Shown here: positions 63,199-64,000 of the stretch, in pieces
How the letters are laid out: every line of letters begins with the position of its first letter
How positions within the stretch are numbered: position 1 is the stretch's first letter
Source of the DNA: Pseudoalteromonas haloplanktis ATCC 14393
GTDB lineage: Bacteria; Pseudomonadota; Gammaproteobacteria; Enterobacterales; Alteromonadaceae
Length of the DNA: 64,000 nt
Direction: 5' to 3'
Assembly (NCBI RefSeq): GCF_000238355.1
Contig: NZ_AHCA01000006.1
Span: 124,001 to 188,000, forward strand
Translations under genes and position numbers: made by a program
Notes under the pieces: model-generated
What the model was told of the DNA's origin: nothing
Databases searched by the model: none
What the model saw: the letters and a program-made list of their open reading frames with translations, nothing else

Positions 63199-64000
63199 CT
63201 AATAGTCTGCGTAAGGCACTACAGGGGTTCCAGGGAAAATCATTTCACTATAAACAGGTTTAAAGTAATAGCGGAAATAAAGCTGAGCATAGTTAGGCTC
63301 ATAAAAATCAGCACGATCTAAGCTAAAAAAGCCACCAAAAAACCAATGCGGTGTATAGCGGTATTCAAAACTACCGCCTAGGTTATACGAGATACCCGAA
63401 TTTGTGTCGCCTTCAAAAATGGGGCTGATACCTGTCGTCGTTTCTCCCCTGACAATTGCTTGCTGCTGTAATAGCGGATCGTTAGGGAAAAACTCACTGT
63501 CATCTGTGGTAGTCGTTGACCAAGAAATCCCCGCTCGAAGGCGGTAAATAAAGTCGTTATTAACGCGACGGTCATAAATCACTGGCAGTGATACGCCTAT
63601 ATAGTTTTGTGGACTGTAATAACCGCCATGACCAAAAGTTTCTTCGCTTAGATTATATTGATAAGACCAATGTAATAAGTTTGCACCTAGCGTTAACTCG
63701 GTATTCTTTTCACGAATATAGCGGTTATAAGCGCCGCCCATAAGGCTGTAACGTTGGTTTTCTTTAACGTTTTTACCTTGTAATAACTGAAAATCAGTCG
63801 ATGCCCAAAATCCCCAGTCGAGCCCTAAATCATGAGATAGATTAAAACGTAAACTGGTCGCTCTTACACCCCCCCAAACTTCGTTGGTGAATACATCTTC
63901 AAGGCCTGCATACGATAAAACTGAACTGGTTAATGGGCGTTTATTGAGTGTTAGGCGATATCCAAAGTTACCAAAATCACCATTGTAATCAATACCCCAG
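63199..64000 (-). CDS. bcsC: BcsC-like cellulose synthase outer-membrane subunit, C-terminal part (5' end outside window)
   Basis: The frame is open from the right edge, so about 267 codons of the C-terminus are visible and the gene starts beyond the window. The sequence is beta-barrel-like, with aromatic girdles and the BCSC_C-type segment ETFGHGGYYSPQNYIGVSLP and a terminal YAQLYFRYYFKP. BcsC pairs periplasmic TPRs with an outer-membrane barrel to export cellulose; the TPR part is expected upstream. Other bcs genes would lie to the right. Identification relies on the barrel sequence only. Confidence 0.8.
   Translation of the reverse strand, partial: WGIDYNGDFGNFGYRLTLNKRPLTSSVLSYAGLEDVFTNEVWGGVRATSLRFNLSHDLGLDWGFWASTDFQLLQGKNVKENQRYSLMGGAYNRYIREKNTELTLGANLLHWSYQYNLSEETFGHGGYYSPQNYIGVSLPVIYDRRVNNDFIYRLRAGISWSTTTTDDSEFFPNDPLLQQQAIVRGETTTGISPIFEGDTNSGISYNLGGSFEYRYTPHWFFGGFFSLDRADFYEPNYAQLYFRYYFKPVYSEMIFPGTPVVPYADY

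Overview
The window looks like a chromosomal segment of a marine gammaproteobacterium of the order Alteromonadales, most probably Pseudoalteromonas or a close relative. This is inferred from the moderately AT-rich DNA, three large TonB-dependent receptors, many lipoproteins, sodium-coupled transporters, a periplasmic LigE-type DNA ligase, and tyrosine catabolism by HppD/FahA. No rRNA, tRNA, phage, insertion sequence or CRISPR array was seen. The window cuts a gene at each end: an alpha/beta hydrolase on the left and a BcsC-like cellulose exporter on the right.

Region 1 (1-5.4 kb): an alpha/beta hydrolase carrying a beta-helix-like tail overlaps a lipoprotein gene. A YeeE/YedE sulfur transporter and a TonB-dependent receptor follow on the minus strand.

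Region 2 (5.5-24.5 kb) is the centrepiece, a peptidoglycan (murein) salvage island. A plus-strand operon encodes a class A beta-lactamase-fold lipoprotein, an SH3-NlpC/P60 endopeptidase, an L-Ala-D/L-Glu epimerase and an L,D-transpeptidase-fold lipoprotein. A second operon, with 4-bp ATGA overlaps, encodes a sodium/solute symporter, a BadF-type sugar kinase, MurQ and NamZ (DUF1343). Then come a small membrane protein, an Oar-like TonB-dependent receptor, an RpiR/MurR-like regulator, a lipoprotein that fuses an AmiD-like amidase to a YfeW-like serine hydrolase, and an NhaC-type carrier. Together they suggest this route: surface amidase and muramidase cut wall fragments, the receptor imports them, peptides go to L-Ala-L-Glu, and MurNAc enters by a PTS-independent symporter, is phosphorylated and is opened by MurQ to GlcNAc-6-phosphate and D-lactate. 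A perfect 9-bp inverted repeat before the symporter gene shares a 12-mer with the DNA upstream of the amidase gene and is a candidate operator for the RpiR protein.

Region 3 (24.5-28.6 kb): a PQQ-type sugar dehydrogenase, a mosaic of REP-like repeats with a 167-bp tandem duplication, and a tonB / ECF sigma / putative anti-sigma operon.

Region 4 (28.9-44.98 kb) is mostly housekeeping: NhaP2-type antiporter, DUF3087, Trp-rich protein, low-Mr phosphatase, an endonuclease/exonuclease/phosphatase protein with no ordinary start codon, rhomboid protease, DJ-1 protein, LysR regulator, dienelactone hydrolase, glycerophosphodiesterase, EamA transporter, M3 peptidase and two MscS channels.

Region 5 (45-64 kb): a TonB-dependent receptor with a long structured leader, a HAD phosphatase, LigE ligase, YegD chaperone, methylglyoxal synthase, LysE and Bcr/CflA exporters, a bactofilin/M23 peptidase pair, FahA and HppD, a large metallophosphatase-LamG lipoprotein, a POT peptide transporter, and the BcsC C-terminus.
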